A stretch of 7,875 nt of DNA, taken from positions 1-7,875 of the forward strand of contig JAEZIL010000202.1 of the NCBI GenBank assembly GCA_023436685.1, given 5' to 3'. The position numbers and the translations under genes were made by a program. Source of the DNA: Bacteroidota bacterium. GTDB taxonomy: Bacteria; Bacteroidota; Bacteroidia; Chitinophagales; Chitinophagaceae. Under the pieces are notes generated by a model. It was not told the origin of the DNA and did no database searches. It worked only from the letters and a program-made list of their open reading frames with translations. Below are positions 1-5,944 of this stretch, piece after piece; positions within the stretch are counted from its first letter, which is position 1; each line of letters starts with the position of its first letter.

Positions 1-1
1 C

Positions 2-1639
2 AGGCTAGCTGTTGAAGAGCAGCAGCGAAGTGGCATACCGGCAGCTATTAAACTAGCGCAGGGCATACACGAAACTGCAGCAGGCGTAAGCGAATTGGCT
101 ACCGAAGCGAATAACCACTTTGGTATAAAATGTAAAAAGAACTGGACCGGTGAAACATTTGCACATACCGATGATGCTCCTAACGAGTGCTTCAGGAAAT
201 ATAAGAATGCTGAAATATCTTATAAAGACCATTCAGACTATTTATCGGCATCACCCCGTTACGCTGAATTATTTAAACTGTCGCCTACCGATTATGCAGC
301 CTGGGCAATAGGTTTACGCAAATGCGGTTACGCTACCAATCCCAGGTATGCTAATGTGCTTATTAAACTAATTGAGGATTATAAGCTGCAAGAATATACT
401 TATGTAGCGTTGCAGAACCCTGCCAGCTATACCGACAACATTGCAGCAGTAGAGAAGGAAGTTATACCTGAAAAAGATGCTCCGGAAACAGCAAGCGCTG
501 CAGATGCAAACGCAGGTGTTCCGCAAGCTGCTGTTATACCAACAACCTATGGTATGCCGATGCCGGCACCTAGAGCCAATAGCAAAATAAAAGTAGATGA
601 GGATTATCATGAGCCTGTTACTGAGCAAGTAGCAACTGAAGCCCAGCAACCAGAATTGGGAAAACCTGTCACCTATCCACCATTTGGCGAACAGGTAAGG
701 GTAAACGGTCTGAAGGCTGTTTATGCAAGGAAAGGTGATATGCCGTTGGAATACGCACTTAAATTTGATATACGCTACGAGCGCCTGCTTGAGTTTAATG
801 ATATAAGCGACAGGCCACTGCCTGAAAATATGTACCTGTATCTTGAACGCAAACATATAAGAGGCCAGCGCCCAACACATACTGTTAAGGACGGGGAAAA
901 TATACTTAAGATAGCTCAATACGAAGGTATGCAGCTAAAAAGCATAAGGGTGCTGAACAAACTGGCATTAGGTGAGGAGCCTGCTCCTGGCGCTATTTTA
1001 CAATTGCAAGAGGAGGCTAAGAGGAAGCCACAGTTAATTGCAGGTACTGAAATTCAACCGGCTAACATACCGGTGCCCGAGCCGTATATTGTAAGCAAAG
1101 GAGCTGAACCCGCAGAGGTAATGCCTACAGGAGGTGCAGTGTTGCCTCCGGCAGGTGGAGACGTTGCAACAATTACCCCTGTGTCTACAGAGGGCGTAGT
1201 AGCGTCAACAAACGGCCCATCTGAATCAGCAGTAAATAATGCTGATGAGCAACCTGTAGAGGAAGTGATCGCAGAAGAAAACAGGCAAGCTAACCTGCCG
1301 CCACAATCATTGCCCGAGCAACCTAAAGCGGAAGAGAAGCCAGCTGATGAGTTTGATGCATTGAAAGCCAGGTTCGATAAGGTAGTATATGCGAAACGTG
1401 AAACACCACCTGCCGCAGAGCCTGCACCTGCCGAAGTAGTAAAAGAAATTGCCAGTCCTAACGAAGAACCTAAGGAAGAGATACTTACGGTAAAAGGTAA
1501 AAAATATTACACCGTTAAAAAAGGAGATACAGCATTTGGTATTGCAAAACGCAATAACCTAAGCATGCGCCAGCTACTTGATATGAATGACCTAGACTTT
1601 AGAGAACTAAAAGTTGGGCAAAAACTACGTATTCAGTAA
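2..1639 (+). CDS. Glucosaminidase (GH73-like) with LysM domains, 5' end cut off by the window
   Basis: Peptidoglycan hydrolase, expected to cut N-acetylglucosaminyl bonds in the cell wall outside the cytoplasmic membrane. The frame is open from base 2, and its first codons already lie in the glucosaminidase domain: RSGIPAAIKLAQGIHETAAG, with the probable catalytic Glu at bases 71-73, then ELATEANNHFGIKC and a WTGET segment. The domain ends near base 380. Two LysM-like repeats follow at about 710-844 and 872-1009, then a Pro/Ala/Glu-rich linker (about 1010-1490) and a clear C-terminal LysM (about 1502-1636, YYTVKKGDTAFGIAKRNN). An in-frame TTG at 95 falls after the catalytic Glu and is not the start. 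The true start and any signal peptide lie upstream of the window. The TAA stop overlaps the next ATG by one base (TAATG), suggesting translational coupling with hpt. The family is clear; whether the enzyme is autolytic or divisional is not visible. Confidence 0.93.
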   Translation, partial: RLAVEEQQRSGIPAAIKLAQGIHETAAGVSELATEANNHFGIKCKKNWTGETFAHTDDAPNECFRKYKNAEISYKDHSDYLSASPRYAELFKLSPTDYAAWAIGLRKCGYATNPRYANVLIKLIEDYKLQEYTYVALQNPASYTDNIAAVEKEVIPEKDAPETASAADANAGVPQAAVIPTTYGMPMPAPRANSKIKVDEDYHEPVTEQVATEAQQPELGKPVTYPPFGEQVRVNGLKAVYARKGDMPLEYALKFDIRYERLLEFNDISDRPLPENMYLYLERKHIRGQRPTHTVKDGENILKIAQYEGMQLKSIRVLNKLALGEEPAPGAILQLQEEAKRKPQLIAGTEIQPANIPVPEPYIVSKGAEPAEVMPTGGAVLPPAGGDVATITPVSTEGVVASTNGPSESAVNNADEQPVEEVIAEENRQANLPPQSLPEQPKAEEKPADEFDALKARFDKVVYAKRETPPAAEPAPAEVVKEIASPNEEPKEEILTVKGKKYYTVKKGDTAFGIAKRNNLSMRQLLDMNDLDFRELKVGQKLRIQ

Positions 1640-2175
1640 TGGAACTACTGAAAGTGCACGATAAAGCTTTTAAGCTATTTATTGATGCCAATACTATACA
1701 GCAGCGAGTATTTGAAATAGGGAGGCAAATTGCAAAAGATTACGAAGGGCTTGATCCTTTGTTTATTGTTATTTTGAATGGTTCGTTTATGTTCGCAGCA
1801 GATATTTTCAGGGCTATTGACATACCTGCTGAAATATCTTTCATTAAACTGGCATCATACAAAGGCACTACTTCCACCGGCAATGTTATTACTGCTATTG
1901 GTATGGACGAGAACCTTACGGGCAGGCATGTGGTGATACTGGAAGATATTATAGATAGCGGTAAAACACTCAACTCTTTTCTGCCGGAAATATGGCAACG
2001 TCAACCCGCATCTTTAAAGATAGCTGTATTCCTGTTTAAACCCACAGCACTGCAATACGACGTACGGCCCAACTATCATTGCTTTGAGATACCCGACGAT
2101 TTTGTAGTAGGTTACGGACTTGATTATGATGGTTTAGGGCGGAATCTCCCTGCACTATACACTTTAAGCCATTAA
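1639..2175 (+). CDS. hpt: Hypoxanthine phosphoribosyltransferase
   Basis: Cytoplasmic purine-salvage enzyme that joins hypoxanthine (often also guanine) to PRPP, giving IMP or GMP. At 178 residues it has the usual length. Family marks in order are LNGSFMFAADI (46-56, PPi-binding loop), SYKGTTSTG (73-81), the PRPP-binding motif VVILEDIIDSGKTL (98-111, acidic pair E102-D103), FKPT with the base-contacting Lys (133-136), and the C-terminal signature IPDDFVVGYGLDYDGLGRNLP (151-171). The ATG shares its A with the preceding TAA, so it is probably expressed with the glucosaminidase gene; I see no separate promoter. Its 3' end converges on mqnD with a 4-base overlap. Specificity for hypoxanthine over guanine cannot be read from the sequence. 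Confidence 0.95.
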   Translation: MELLKVHDKAFKLFIDANTIQQRVFEIGRQIAKDYEGLDPLFIVILNGSFMFAADIFRAIDIPAEISFIKLASYKGTTSTGNVITAIGMDENLTGRHVVILEDIIDSGKTLNSFLPEIWQRQPASLKIAVFLFKPTALQYDVRPNYHCFEIPDDFVVGYGLDYDGLGRNLPALYTLSH

Positions 2176-3005
2176 TAGAAAATAGAAGCTGGGAGGTTCC
2201 CAGCATCAATCAGGTCTCCTTTCTTTGCTTGTTCAAACAGTTGTACTATAGCTTCTCTTCCTTCTTCCCCTAAATTGGTACTGTAATTATTTACATACAG
2301 CCCTATATGCTGCCGCATTACACTTTCTTCCATTTCCTGCGCATTGTCTTTTACAAACTGCGAGAGTTCAGGGTAATGGCTCCATGAATAAGCAAGGCTT
2401 TCTTTAATAATGTTATCTACTGTTTCACACAAATCCCTATCAAAACTCCGGCGAATAACGATGCCTCCTAATGGAATAGGTGCATGTATGTGATTCTCCC
2501 ACCAATCTCCCATATCTTGCAGCTTAACCAGTCCCTTCTGTGTATATGTAAATCTGCTTTCGTGGATAATAAGGCCTGCATCGTATTCACCATCTATTAC
2601 AGCTTGCTCTATTTCACTAAATATAAGCTCCGTCTTGTTTTTAGCTTGTGGATATGCTAATGAAAGCAGTAGGTTAGCTGTTGTGTTGAATCCTGGAATG
2701 GCTATTTTAAAACTGGCTATATCTTTCAGGTTAAGGTTTTCCCTAGCTACCAACAGTGGGCCAACGCCTTTGCCCAGCGCACTACCGCTATGCAGCAATG
2801 CATATTGTTGTGCTGTGTGCAAGAAAGTGCTGTAGCTTAGTTTAGTTATATCAAGTTTGCCAGCTTCAGCCCAATTATTTAGAGCAGCTACGTCCTCCAT
2901 CACATATTCAAACCTTATGCCCTTAGTGTCTATTTTATTATTCACCATAGCATCAAAAATGAAGGTGTCATTGGGGCAAGGACTAAAACCTAAGGTCAAT
3001 TTCAT
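2172..3005 (-). CDS. mqnD: 1,4-dihydroxy-6-naphthoate synthase, futalosine menaquinone pathway
   Basis: MqnD converts cyclic de-hypoxanthinyl futalosine to 1,4-dihydroxy-6-naphthoate, a late step of the futalosine route to menaquinone, in the cytoplasm. The 277-residue length fits the family, which has a periplasmic-binding-protein-like fold. The N-terminal signature GFSPCPNDTFIFDAM (6-20) is characteristic. Also visible are KLSYSTF (55-61), the Gly-rich GSALGKGVGPLLVAR (74-88), PGFNTTANLL (104-113), and LIIHESRFTY (145-154), whose His148 matches the catalytic His known in the Thermus enzyme. The ATG at 3003-3005 begins the conserved MKLTLGFSPCPND and is secure. No other mqn gene is in the window, so the pathway must be scattered or lie elsewhere. 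The gene converges on hpt and diverges from the VOC gene. Confidence 0.95.
   Translation of the reverse strand: MKLTLGFSPCPNDTFIFDAMVNNKIDTKGIRFEYVMEDVAALNNWAEAGKLDITKLSYSTFLHTAQQYALLHSGSALGKGVGPLLVARENLNLKDIASFKIAIPGFNTTANLLLSLAYPQAKNKTELIFSEIEQAVIDGEYDAGLIIHESRFTYTQKGLVKLQDMGDWWENHIHAPIPLGGIVIRRSFDRDLCETVDNIIKESLAYSWSHYPELSQFVKDNAQEMEESVMRQHIGLYVNNYSTNLGEEGREAIVQLFEQAKKGDLIDAGNLPASIFY
2188..2204 (-). terminator. Possible terminator hairpin inside the last codons of mqnD
   Basis: A perfect 7-bp inverted repeat GCTGGGA/TCCCAGC with a 3-base loop sits just before the mqnD stop. Read on the minus strand it is followed by the T-rich run TTCTATTTTCTATTAA, which contains the stop codon. This would be an intrinsic terminator partly encoded in the coding sequence. 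There is no T run on the plus side, so it would not serve hpt. The T tract is interrupted, so confidence is limited. Confidence 0.35.
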
Positions 3006-3088
3006 AGCAGGTGCAAGTTAGCTAGTATGCTGCAATTACAATCCGTGTATACGCATGTATCTTCCTATATTCGTATAAAACATACCTT
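3006..3088. promoter_or_regulatory. Divergent promoter region between mqnD and the VOC gene
   Basis: This 83-base gap separates two divergent start codons and must hold signals for both. Toward the VOC gene, TATATTCG at 3066-3073 matches the Bacteroidota -7 box TAnnTTTG with one mismatch, about 16 bases before the ATG. Toward mqnD, the reverse complement of 3077-3084 reads TATGTTTT, also one mismatch. Neither has a clear TTG at -33. The exact boxes are tentative. Confidence 0.35.
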
Positions 3089-3457
3089 ATGTCTGCATAC
3101 TTAGGTTTACGTACATTAAGCTATAAAGTAACCGATTTGCAAAAAGCAAAAGAATGGTACAGCAAGGTGCTTGGTATTATGCCTTATTTCGATGAGCCTT
3201 TTTATGTGGGGTTTAATGTAGGCGGATACGAACTAGGTTTGCAACCAGCAGAAGGTGAGGCGCCGGTGTATGGTAATAGCAGTACTACCTATTGGGGAGT
3301 GGAAGATGTACGGAAAGAGTATGACCGTTTGCTGCAAATAGGGGCCACTGCTTTTGAAGAACCAGCAGATGTTGGTGGGGATATAATGGTGGCTGCGGTT
3401 AAAGATCCCTGGGGAAATCTGTTTGGGCTTATTTATAACCCTCATTTCAAATTGTAG
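3089..3457 (+). CDS. VOC-superfamily (glyoxalase/bleomycin-resistance fold) protein
   Basis: A small cytoplasmic protein of 122 residues, the normal size for a single VOC unit made of two beta-alpha-beta-beta-beta halves. The first half starts at LRTLSYKVTDLQKAKEWYSKVLG (7-29), the typical strand-helix opening of this superfamily. The second half includes YWGVEDVRKEYDRLLQIGA (68-86) and the closing VKDPWGNLFGLIYNP (104-118), matching the 'DPdGN' strand. The usual metal ligands look absent: there is no His on the first strand, and the acidic residue normally after DPxGN is replaced (Gly113). A metal-dependent glyoxalase I activity is therefore doubtful. It may bind a small ligand or catalyse something else; the substrate is unknown. 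The stop lies 4 bases before the DUF1543 ATG, so the two genes probably form one transcript. Confidence 0.85.
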   Translation: MSAYLGLRTLSYKVTDLQKAKEWYSKVLGIMPYFDEPFYVGFNVGGYELGLQPAEGEAPVYGNSSTTYWGVEDVRKEYDRLLQIGATAFEEPADVGGDIMVAAVKDPWGNLFGLIYNPHFKL

Positions 3458-3461
3458 CGAC

Positions 3462-4016
3462 ATGCCTAAATTGTATATGTTGTTGCTGGGTTGCAGGCCA
3501 CAGGGCAGGCTTACCGAGCAACATGATATTTTCTTCGGTATTGGCAATGAGCTGAAAGACTTGTTGCCTGATATCAAAGCCTTTTGGCCCGAAGCCCAAG
3601 GTAATATTCACCTTGACGCATGGCGCGAAGTAAATGTTGTAGATAGTTATAGTGTACAAATTGTTGAACGAAAGAAGGCATTACCTGTTAATTCAACAAA
3701 ACTTTTCTTCATCAACCTGGGTGGATATAAACAAGGTGATTTTGAAGAGTACCATTATAAAATGCTGGCAGCGGCAATAAATAAAGATGAGGCTACCAAA
3801 ATAGCAAAGCAAACCACCTTCTTCAAGCATACAGGCTTCAAGGGTGCCTCAGCTCATGTAGATGATAAGTATGGTATAGATGTAGATGATATGTACGAGA
3901 TAAAAGATATATTACCTGAAAAGTATAAGCAACAGTATGCAATTGTGCTGTCGCCAGCGGGTTTAATAAACGAAGACGAATTGCACCTGGGTTATTTGCG
4001 TTTATATAAAATATAG
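3462..4016 (+). CDS. DUF1543 domain protein
   Basis: A 184-residue protein of unknown function. The start MPKLYMLLLGCRPQGRLTEQ at 3462 is chosen because the conserved DUF1543 block begins there (GRPxGR-x-EQHDxFFGIG, then FWPEA and IHLDAW). The frame extends upstream to 3423, but that part lies within the VOC gene and carries no family residues. Two similar halves are visible: KLYMLLLGCRPQG-EQHD-IHLDAWREV-VDSY (residues 3-61) and KLFFINLGGYKQG-EEYH-AHVDDKYGIDVDDMY (about residues 77-141). This suggests an internal duplication. There are no membrane segments or signal peptide, so it is probably cytoplasmic. It follows the VOC gene by 4 bases; a shared function is likely but unknown. Confidence 0.85.
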   Translation: MPKLYMLLLGCRPQGRLTEQHDIFFGIGNELKDLLPDIKAFWPEAQGNIHLDAWREVNVVDSYSVQIVERKKALPVNSTKLFFINLGGYKQGDFEEYHYKMLAAAINKDEATKIAKQTTFFKHTGFKGASAHVDDKYGIDVDDMYEIKDILPEKYKQQYAIVLSPAGLINEDELHLGYLRLYKI

Positions 4017-4040
4017 GTTGCTTTTCTTTTAATAGACAGG

Positions 4041-5060
4041 TTATAATGTTGATAAAACAAGTCCACTTGTTTCTTCAAAATATTCCCCTGAATAACTTAA
4101 AACGTCATCGCTTGTACAATTGATGATGGTTTCAGTATAAAATTCAGTAACAATTACCTCAGTCGAATCGTCGGTCAATTTATATTTCACAGTCGCTTCA
4201 CCATAAAATCCAACATTGATTTTAAAAAAATTGTCTGTGGAATCTATCAAGTAGTAATCAATAATATTCTGATACACATTTATTCTCGAGACTTCATAAA
4301 ACTCTGCTTCTGCTTTCGAAAGAGAAACTCTATTAAACAGTTCAAAAAAATAGCTACAATTGATAGTTTCAACAGCATGAAATATCTCACATTGCAGTTT
4401 GGTCCAATCGAGGTTGTAGGCAAGCCAGTCCTTTGTCAGCCAATTTGTTAGTGAAGCGTGTACTTGAATAAAATCTGACAGGTTAGAAAAGAATTCTAGT
4501 TGTAACTTTCTTTCTTTTAGCTGGTTTTTCAAGTCATCGTGTAACTCATTTTTAACCTTACCAAAATCGGCAGTATTTTCTGAAATAAATACAATCTTAT
4601 AATCCTTATTGTGCTCAATAAAATCTAAAATTGTTAGCCAAAGTATGCAATCTCTGAACTCCTCGCCTTTGTTTGAAAATGGCTTTATCCTTTTTACTGA
4701 CCGTCGAATAATTTCTGGCAAATATTCTAGTTTGTAAAAAATCTTTTTAAACCCAAATGCTAGCTTTTGTGATATAATCTCCTCATAATTCACTACACGA
4801 TATGACATGTGTTCAACCTCATCATCTAAATTTTCACCGCTTAACCTTGTAAATTCGCGAATAGCGTTCTGTAAATTTTTTAATTTAGAGTTTAGCTCTT
4901 TATTATACAACTCATTTGCTTCAACAAGGACTATGTCGGGAATGACTAGGGTAGTGCCTGTGCGATGCAGATAGTCGCGGAAACACTGATACTTTTGGGA
5001 AGCAAAATTAAAATCAGCTCTAATTATATTTGTGTCTATGATTACGTAGTCTGTTTTCAT
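4041..5060 (-). CDS. PIN-domain protein, possibly DUF4935 type, with C-terminal beta-rich region
   Basis: Probable metal-dependent ribonuclease of 339 residues. The PIN fold covers about 1-195. It opens with YVIIDTNIIRADF (Asp9, Asn11), followed by VIPDIVLVEANEL (Glu47), KGEEFRDCILWLTIL (Asp137) and IVFISENTADF (Asn162, Asp165), which supply the acidic metal-binding set. The RDC-LW-TI and later HDDLKNQL segments resemble DUF4935-type PIN proteins (family recall, not searched). Residues about 260-339 look like alternating beta strands and may be a substrate or partner domain. There is no adjacent antitoxin-like gene, so a VapC-type toxin role is not supported. The gene is AT-rich: four sampled 60-base lines inside it have 25-32% G+C, against 35-55% in four lines from mqnD, the wall enzyme and the VOC gene. 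It lies directly 3' of a tRNA gene, which together suggests acquisition. RNA target unknown. Confidence 0.8.
   Translation of the reverse strand: MKTDYVIIDTNIIRADFNFASQKYQCFRDYLHRTGTTLVIPDIVLVEANELYNKELNSKLKNLQNAIREFTRLSGENLDDEVEHMSYRVVNYEEIISQKLAFGFKKIFYKLEYLPEIIRRSVKRIKPFSNKGEEFRDCILWLTILDFIEHNKDYKIVFISENTADFGKVKNELHDDLKNQLKERKLQLEFFSNLSDFIQVHASLTNWLTKDWLAYNLDWTKLQCEIFHAVETINCSYFFELFNRVSLSKAEAEFYEVSRINVYQNIIDYYLIDSTDNFFKINVGFYGEATVKYKLTDDSTEVIVTEFYTETIINCTSDDVLSYSGEYFEETSGLVLSTL
4055..4072. terminator. Palindrome at the 3' end of the PIN gene, possible weak terminator
   Basis: AAACAAGT-CC-ACTTGTTT is a perfect 8+2+8 palindrome within the last codons of the PIN gene (a stem of 7 with a 4-base loop). 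On the minus strand it runs into TTTTATC before the stop. On the plus strand it ends in TTTCTTC and lies about 40 bases beyond the DUF1543 stop. It could end transcription from either side, but it is AT-rich and the T runs are short. Confidence 0.35.
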
Positions 5061-5076
5061 TGAGTCTTTTACTCAA
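5060..5076 (-). promoter_or_regulatory. Dyad touching the PIN start codon
   Basis: TTGAGT-CTTTT-ACTCAA is a 6-bp inverted repeat with a 5-base spacer. Its edge includes the first base of the PIN ATG, and it lies between the predicted -7 box (5093-5100) and the start codon. It could be an operator or an mRNA hairpin that limits initiation. No Shine-Dalgarno sequence is visible in this leader. The function is inferred from position only. Confidence 0.4.
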
Positions 5077-5092
5077 AAAAACATATTACAAT

Positions 5093-5100
5093 CAAAAATA
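5093..5100 (-). promoter_or_regulatory. Predicted -7 box for the PIN gene
   Basis: The minus strand reads TATTTTTG, an exact TAnnTTTG match, 32 bases before the PIN ATG. It lies beyond the tRNA terminator, so the PIN gene seems to have its own promoter. No TTG is seen at the expected -33 distance, and the region is AT-rich, so a chance match is possible. Confidence 0.45.
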
Positions 5101-5118
5101 AGAACCATATAAAAATAT

Positions 5119-5144
5119 AAAGCAGACCATTGCTGGTCTGCTTT
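5119..5144 (-). terminator. Terminator of the tRNA-Pro gene
   Basis: AGCAGACC (5121-5128) and GGTCTGCT (5135-5142) form a perfect 8-bp stem with a 6-base loop, extended by two A-T pairs. On the minus strand it starts about 5 bases after the tRNA 3' end and is followed by TTATATTTTT, a good U tract. It separates the tRNA from the PIN gene downstream. Confidence 0.8.
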
Positions 5145-5148
5145 TGTG

Positions 5149-5222
5149 TCGGGAAGACAAGATTCGAACTTGCGACCCCTTGAACCCCATCCAAGTGCGC
5201 TACCGGGCTGCGCTACTTCCCG
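5149..5222 (-). tRNA. tRNA-Pro, anticodon GGG
   Basis: A complete 74-base cloverleaf can be folded by hand. The acceptor arms CGGGAAG/CTTCCCG pair fully, with C1-G72 and discriminator A73, both typical of bacterial tRNA-Pro. The D stem is GCGC/GCGC around loop AGCCCGGTA. The anticodon stem CTTGG/TCAAG (ending in a G-U pair) carries loop ATGGGGT. The T arm GCAAG-TTCGAAT-CTTGT closes with one G-U pair. The anticodon GGG occupies 5186-5188 and is followed by G37, as expected for proline tRNAs. It should read CCC and CCU. The CCA end is not encoded; the next bases read CAC. Confidence 0.96.
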
Positions 5223-5241
5223 AACCGTTAAATTGGGGAGG

Positions 5242-5249
5242 CAAAGATA
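5242..5249 (-). promoter_or_regulatory. Predicted -7 box for tRNA-Pro
   Basis: The minus strand reads TATCTTTG, an exact TAnnTTTG match, 19 bases before the mature tRNA 5' end. That would give a leader of about 12 bases. A clear -33 TTG is not present. Confidence 0.6.
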
Positions 5250-5334
5250 TAGTTTTTATTCTTTTTCCCGACTGCTGCGTTATGTTTAAAATAGTTGAAT
5301 GCTAAAAGTTCAATGTAATATTAACACAACCATT

Positions 5335-5342
5335 TATTTTTG
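5335..5342 (+). promoter_or_regulatory. Predicted -7 box for the membrane LuxR-type gene
   Basis: TATTTTTG is an exact TAnnTTTG match, 18 bases before the ATG at 5361. It overlaps an in-frame TTG at 5340, which argues that the TTG is not the start codon. No matching -33 TTG is seen. Confidence 0.5.
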
Positions 5343-5360
5343 AATTGGAGAACACGACTA

Positions 5361-5834
5361 ATGGCAGCTAACATCTGGGCAAGGAATAAAAATATTATAC
5401 TGTATAGTATTGCTATGGCAGCCTTACTTCTTTTGTTGCAATGGATACAGTTGAAGTTTGTTATTATAGATTATGCCTTTGAGGTATATGCAGGGTTAGT
5501 AGCTGTTATTTTTACCGGGCTTGGTATTTGGCTAGCCTTAAAACTTACCAAACCTAAAGTGAGAGAGATAGTAGTGGAAAAACCAATATATATACAGCAG
5601 GAACCCCCATTTACAATAAATGAAAAAGAGCTGGCTAAGTTACAATTGAGTAAACGTGAGATAGAGGTATTGCAATTGATGGCCGAGGGGTTGAGCAATA
5701 AAGAGATAGCGGAACAGCTATACCTTTCCTTAAATACAATAAAAACACATTCATCCAATTTGTTCTTTAAACTGGATGTGCAAAGGCGCACTCAAGCCGT
5801 TGAAAAAGCTAAAAGGTTGAAAATCATACAATAG
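5361..5834 (+). CDS. Membrane-tethered LuxR-type HTH regulator
   Basis: Likely transcription factor of 157 residues anchored in the inner membrane. Two hydrophobic segments lie at about 11-29 and 43-62, joined by a short loop. A linker rich in charged residues and proline (63-93) leads to a C-terminal LuxR/GerE-type winged helix-turn-helix at about 94-157. Its core reads LSKREIEVLQLMAEGLSNKEIAEQLY, then LNTIKTHSSNLFFKL, with the standard conserved positions. There is no receiver domain, so it is not a classical response regulator; the input may come from the membrane part or a partner. The ATG at 5361 is preferred over an in-frame TTG at 5340 because a promoter box covers that TTG, although a seven-residue longer form starting MNWRTRL cannot be excluded. 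The next gene encodes a DUF4199 membrane protein, a possible partner or target. Confidence 0.85.
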   Translation: MAANIWARNKNIILYSIAMAALLLLLQWIQLKFVIIDYAFEVYAGLVAVIFTGLGIWLALKLTKPKVREIVVEKPIYIQQEPPFTINEKELAKLQLSKREIEVLQLMAEGLSNKEIAEQLYLSLNTIKTHSSNLFFKLDVQRRTQAVEKAKRLKIIQ

Positions 5835-5882
5835 CAATTCACCCTAAAGAGCGATTATTAGTACTGGTGCTGAAAATCATAC
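5818..5882 (+). repeat. 12-base direct repeat around the LuxR gene's 3' end
   Basis: TGAAAATCATAC occurs exactly at 5818-5829 (last codons of the LuxR-type gene) and at 5871-5882 (gap before the DUF4199 gene), 53 bases apart start to start. The second copy forms one arm of a dyad. It may be a binding site for the neighbouring regulator; this is inferred from position only. Confidence 0.45.
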
Positions 5883-5900
5883 TTTAGTATGAAGTGATTT
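5874..5900 (+). promoter_or_regulatory. Nested dyad upstream of the DUF4199 gene
   Basis: The inner repeat TCATAC-TTTA-GTATGA (5877-5892) has outer arms AAATCA (5874-5879) and TGATTT (5895-5900). It could be an operator or a small hairpin. There is no T run after it, so it is a poor terminator for the upstream gene. It lies about 45-70 bases before the DUF4199 ATG, a plausible place for a regulator site. Confidence 0.4.
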
Positions 5901-5914
5901 GCGTAACGCCGGGC

Positions 5915-5922
5915 CATATTTG
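5915..5922 (+). promoter_or_regulatory. Weak -7 box candidate for the DUF4199 gene
   Basis: CATATTTG matches TAnnTTTG except at the first base and ends 22 bases before the ATG. A TTTG lies at 5898-5901, but the spacing of 13 bases is too short for the usual -33 element. Confidence 0.25.
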
Positions 5923-5944
5923 TGGCAACTAAACAACACTACTT

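Noticed and set aside
95..97. TTG as start of the glucosaminidase gene
   Set aside because: It lies inside the catalytic domain, after the catalytic Glu; the frame is open to the left edge with family-matching residues.
368..919. Antisense open frame of about 180 codons
   Set aside because: It lies opposite the well-supported wall-hydrolase gene; its product is rich in Cys, Tyr and Ile with no family pattern, as expected from a shadow frame.
208..1840. Exact 14-base repeat TGCTGAAATATCTT at 208-221 and 1827-1840
   Set aside because: Both copies encode Ala-Glu-Ile-Ser in unrelated proteins, with no extension beyond; probably coincidence.
3423..3461. Longer DUF1543 protein starting inside the VOC gene
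   Set aside because: The added residues are out-of-frame VOC coding sequence; the conserved family start MPKLYMLLLG begins at 3462.
4041..5060. VapBC-type toxin-antitoxin pair
   Set aside because: The PIN protein is far longer than VapC, and no small antitoxin gene lies beside it; its upstream neighbour is a tRNA.
4017..5222. Integrated element with tRNA attachment repeats
   Set aside because: I looked for a second copy of the tRNA 3' end near the far side of the PIN gene and saw none; no integrase is present.
5340..5360. TTG start giving a seven-residue longer LuxR-type protein
   Set aside because: The TTG is part of an exact -7 promoter box, so a transcript would start after it; the ATG at 5361 is preferred, though not proven.
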